Assembly (NCBI RefSeq): GCF_030519655.1
Contig: NZ_JAUMIT010000004.1
Span: 282,562 to 346,561 of the forward strand
Source of the DNA: Wenyingzhuangia gilva
Lineage (GTDB): Bacteria; Bacteroidota; Bacteroidia; Flavobacteriales; Flavobacteriaceae
Reading direction: 5' to 3'
DNA: 64,000 bases
Shown here one piece after another: positions 63,153-64,000 of this stretch (position 1 is the stretch's first letter; each line of letters starts with the position of its first letter). The notes beneath the pieces were generated by a model. The model ran no database searches and was not told the DNA's origin. It saw only the letters and a list, made by a program, of their open reading frames with translations. A program made the position numbers and the translations under genes.

Positions 63153-63439
63153 TTATCCAATTGAAATTCCATTTATATTAAGATAAATTAATAAAAAAAC
63201 TAAAATAATTATTTCAATAATCCATATATATTCCTTTTTAACTGTTTTTAAATTTTTAATAATTAATTGCTCAATAACTAACACAATAATAAAAAGTATA
63301 AATCCAATTAATGCTATTGAACCACCTAAAGCTTTTCCTCCATTACTATCTATTAAGAGATAATAAAAAGCAATACAAAAAGAAATACTTCTAAGATTAG
63401 AATAGCAATTAAGACAGGAGTAACAATTATTTTTTTCAT
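63153..63439 (-). pseudogene. Small membrane protein with a frameshift (cassette M)
   Basis: ATG at 63439 reads KKIIVTPVLIAILI and stops after 28 residues. From about 63396 the neighbouring frame continues RSISFCIAFYYLLIDSNGG, KALGGSIALIGFILFIIVLV and IIEIIILVFLLIYLNINGIS to the stop at 63153. Together they give a ~90-residue protein with three membrane helices. A single-base deletion near 63395 explains it. Confidence 0.65.
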
Positions 63440-63449
63440 AGTTATAAAA

Positions 63450-63875
63450 TTATTCAGAATATAACAACTTGATTGCTTTGTCAAATTTTATAAGAAAATT
63501 AAAGTTTGAGGGAATTTTTTTTCGTTGAGAACCTATTTCAGCAGGAGTCCATTCATTTGGGATTAATTTCACAAGTCTTAAAGCTTCTGGATTTAATTTT
63601 TCATTATTACTTTTCACAATTTTCGTATTCTTAATATTACCCAAACTATCAATTTCTATTGAGACTATAACTTTTCCTTTTTCACTTATTACATTCATGT
63701 TAGAGTAAATGATTTTCGAAATACTATCAAGTCCGTATTTAAATTTTGCAGGATATTGAATAGGATCAATTATTGTGTGATAATTACTGTCTAATAATTT
63801 ATCATTAGATGATTCATATTTATTATGCTCAGTCCTACAACTAAAAAGAATTATAATAATTAATAGATTGAGCAT
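63450..63875 (-). CDS. TonB C-terminal domain protein, lipoprotein (cassette M)
   Basis: 141 residues with a short leader ending in a cysteine (LNLLIIIILFSC-RTEH). Residues ~60-135 match the TonB energy-transducer C-domain pattern: GKVIVSIEIDSLGNIKNTKI, LNPEALRLVKLIPNEWTPAE, NFNFLIKF. It lacks the N-terminal membrane helix and proline-rich spacer of a true TonB, so it is a soluble or lipid-anchored TonB-domain protein, a frequent type in Bacteroidota. The start codon lies only a few bases from the putative insertion-sequence end at 63880. Confidence 0.8.
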   Translation of the reverse strand: MLNLLIIIILFSCRTEHNKYESSNDKLLDSNYHTIIDPIQYPAKFKYGLDSISKIIYSNMNVISEKGKVIVSIEIDSLGNIKNTKIVKSNNEKLNPEALRLVKLIPNEWTPAEIGSQRKKIPSNFNFLIKFDKAIKLLYSE

Positions 63876-63879
63876 TTTT

Positions 63880-64000
63880 GTATCGTCCTGAAATAGGTTG
63901 ACCTTTTTTGTTTATTTAAAAGGTTAACAATTCCAGTTTGTTTTTATTTCTTCGGTACGATTTGTATTTTATATTTTGATTTAAGTGCACGTGTTTCGGT
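63880..64000 (-). mobile_element. Probable end of an insertion sequence (partial, IS3-like)
   Basis: ATCGTCCTGAAATAGGTTGAC (63882 on) resembles ends of IS3-type elements I recall from Flavobacteria. From the right edge a minus-strand frame reads PKHVHLNQNIKYKSYRRN and stops at 63916-63918, as expected for the last residues of a transposase. Too short to be sure. Confidence 0.4.

Larger units (their letters stand above)
50925..64000 (-). mobile_element. Integron-like gene-cassette array (attC-like sites, integrase not in window)
   Basis: Thirteen copies of a 188-190 bp imperfect palindrome (the first truncated) separate twelve units (A to L) and a thirteenth (M) that extends towards the right edge. 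All genes inside read leftward. Every site starts AAC and ends GTT. The first ~9 bases of each unit (starting with the GTT) are complementary to its last ~9 bases (ending in the AAC), and this sequence differs between units. This is what is expected if each unit circularises through its own two ends, as integron cassettes do. Gene content (toxin-antitoxin, small lipoproteins, unknown proteins, one unit without a gene) is also cassette-like. The integron interpretation is inference; no integrase or attI is seen. Confidence 0.75.

Overview
The window comes from an AT-rich member of the Bacteroidota, most likely a marine-type Flavobacteriaceae. The pointers are SusC-style TonB receptors with a carboxypeptidase-regulatory-like N-terminus, lipoproteins with short leaders ending in S-C, TlpA proteins with DUF4369-like N-domains, promoters of the TTG/TAnnTTTG type (for example at 17764-17793), and few Shine-Dalgarno sequences. 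No rRNA, tRNA or CRISPR was seen.

Layout, left to right. (1) 1-4.4 kb: L-rhamnose catabolism on the minus strand (isomerase, fused aldolase/dehydrogenase, GntR-type regulator), with candidate operators sharing ATCCTGT. (2) 4.4-5.6 kb: a family 2 glycosyltransferase. (3) 5.6-16.6 kb: a nearly complete haem pathway. araC-trmH-hemH-hemJ run leftward and hemA-C-D-B-L-(S23-like)-E-F run rightward, so glutamyl-tRNA to haem is encoded in one place. Several of the plus-strand genes are separated by hairpins built from 7-nt iterations. (4) 16.6-20.9 kb: an outer-membrane-type protein and a BlaI/M56 antirepressor-type pair with a perfect 12-bp-arm operator. (5) 21-31.4 kb and 36-39.7 kb: secreted carbohydrate-active proteins (two GH43-like, a DUF4450-like protein, an alpha/alpha-barrel glycosidase-like lipoprotein, a beta-helix protein), a dienelactone hydrolase, CutC and an S37-type peptidase. 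(6) 31.5-36 kb: a thiamine salvage locus (thiamine-binding protein, PnuC-type transporter, NadR-like kinase, ArfB, then a TPP riboswitch in front of a TonB receptor). (7) 39.8-50.9 kb: a YdeI-CDGSH gene broken by one stop codon, a carboxyethylornithine-synthase-like/methyltransferase pair, NrnA, RlmF, a multi-PAS histidine kinase with a response regulator, and a metallophosphoesterase.

(8) 50.9 kb to the right edge is the most remarkable part: an integron-like cassette array. Thirteen copies of a 188-190 bp imperfect palindrome (the first truncated) begin with AAC and end with GTT. They separate twelve small units plus a thirteenth that runs towards the right edge. Nearly every unit carries one or two minus-strand genes: three TlpA-type thioredoxins, lipoproteins, small membrane proteins, a MazEF toxin-antitoxin pair and a TonB-like protein. 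One unit has no recognisable gene. The first and last ~9-10 bases of each unit are complementary to each other (GTT-R-N5/6 ... N5/6-Y-AAC), and this sequence differs from unit to unit. That is the signature expected if each unit is excised as a circle by recombination at the GTT core, as with attC sites of integrons. The palindrome folds into a stem with unpaired spacers and two internal hairpins. No integrase gene is in the window, so this is either an integrase-less cluster or part of an integron whose integrase lies outside. The only unit whose ends do not match contains an IS30-family element without target duplications, which suggests a rearrangement. A second insertion sequence probably begins at the right edge.
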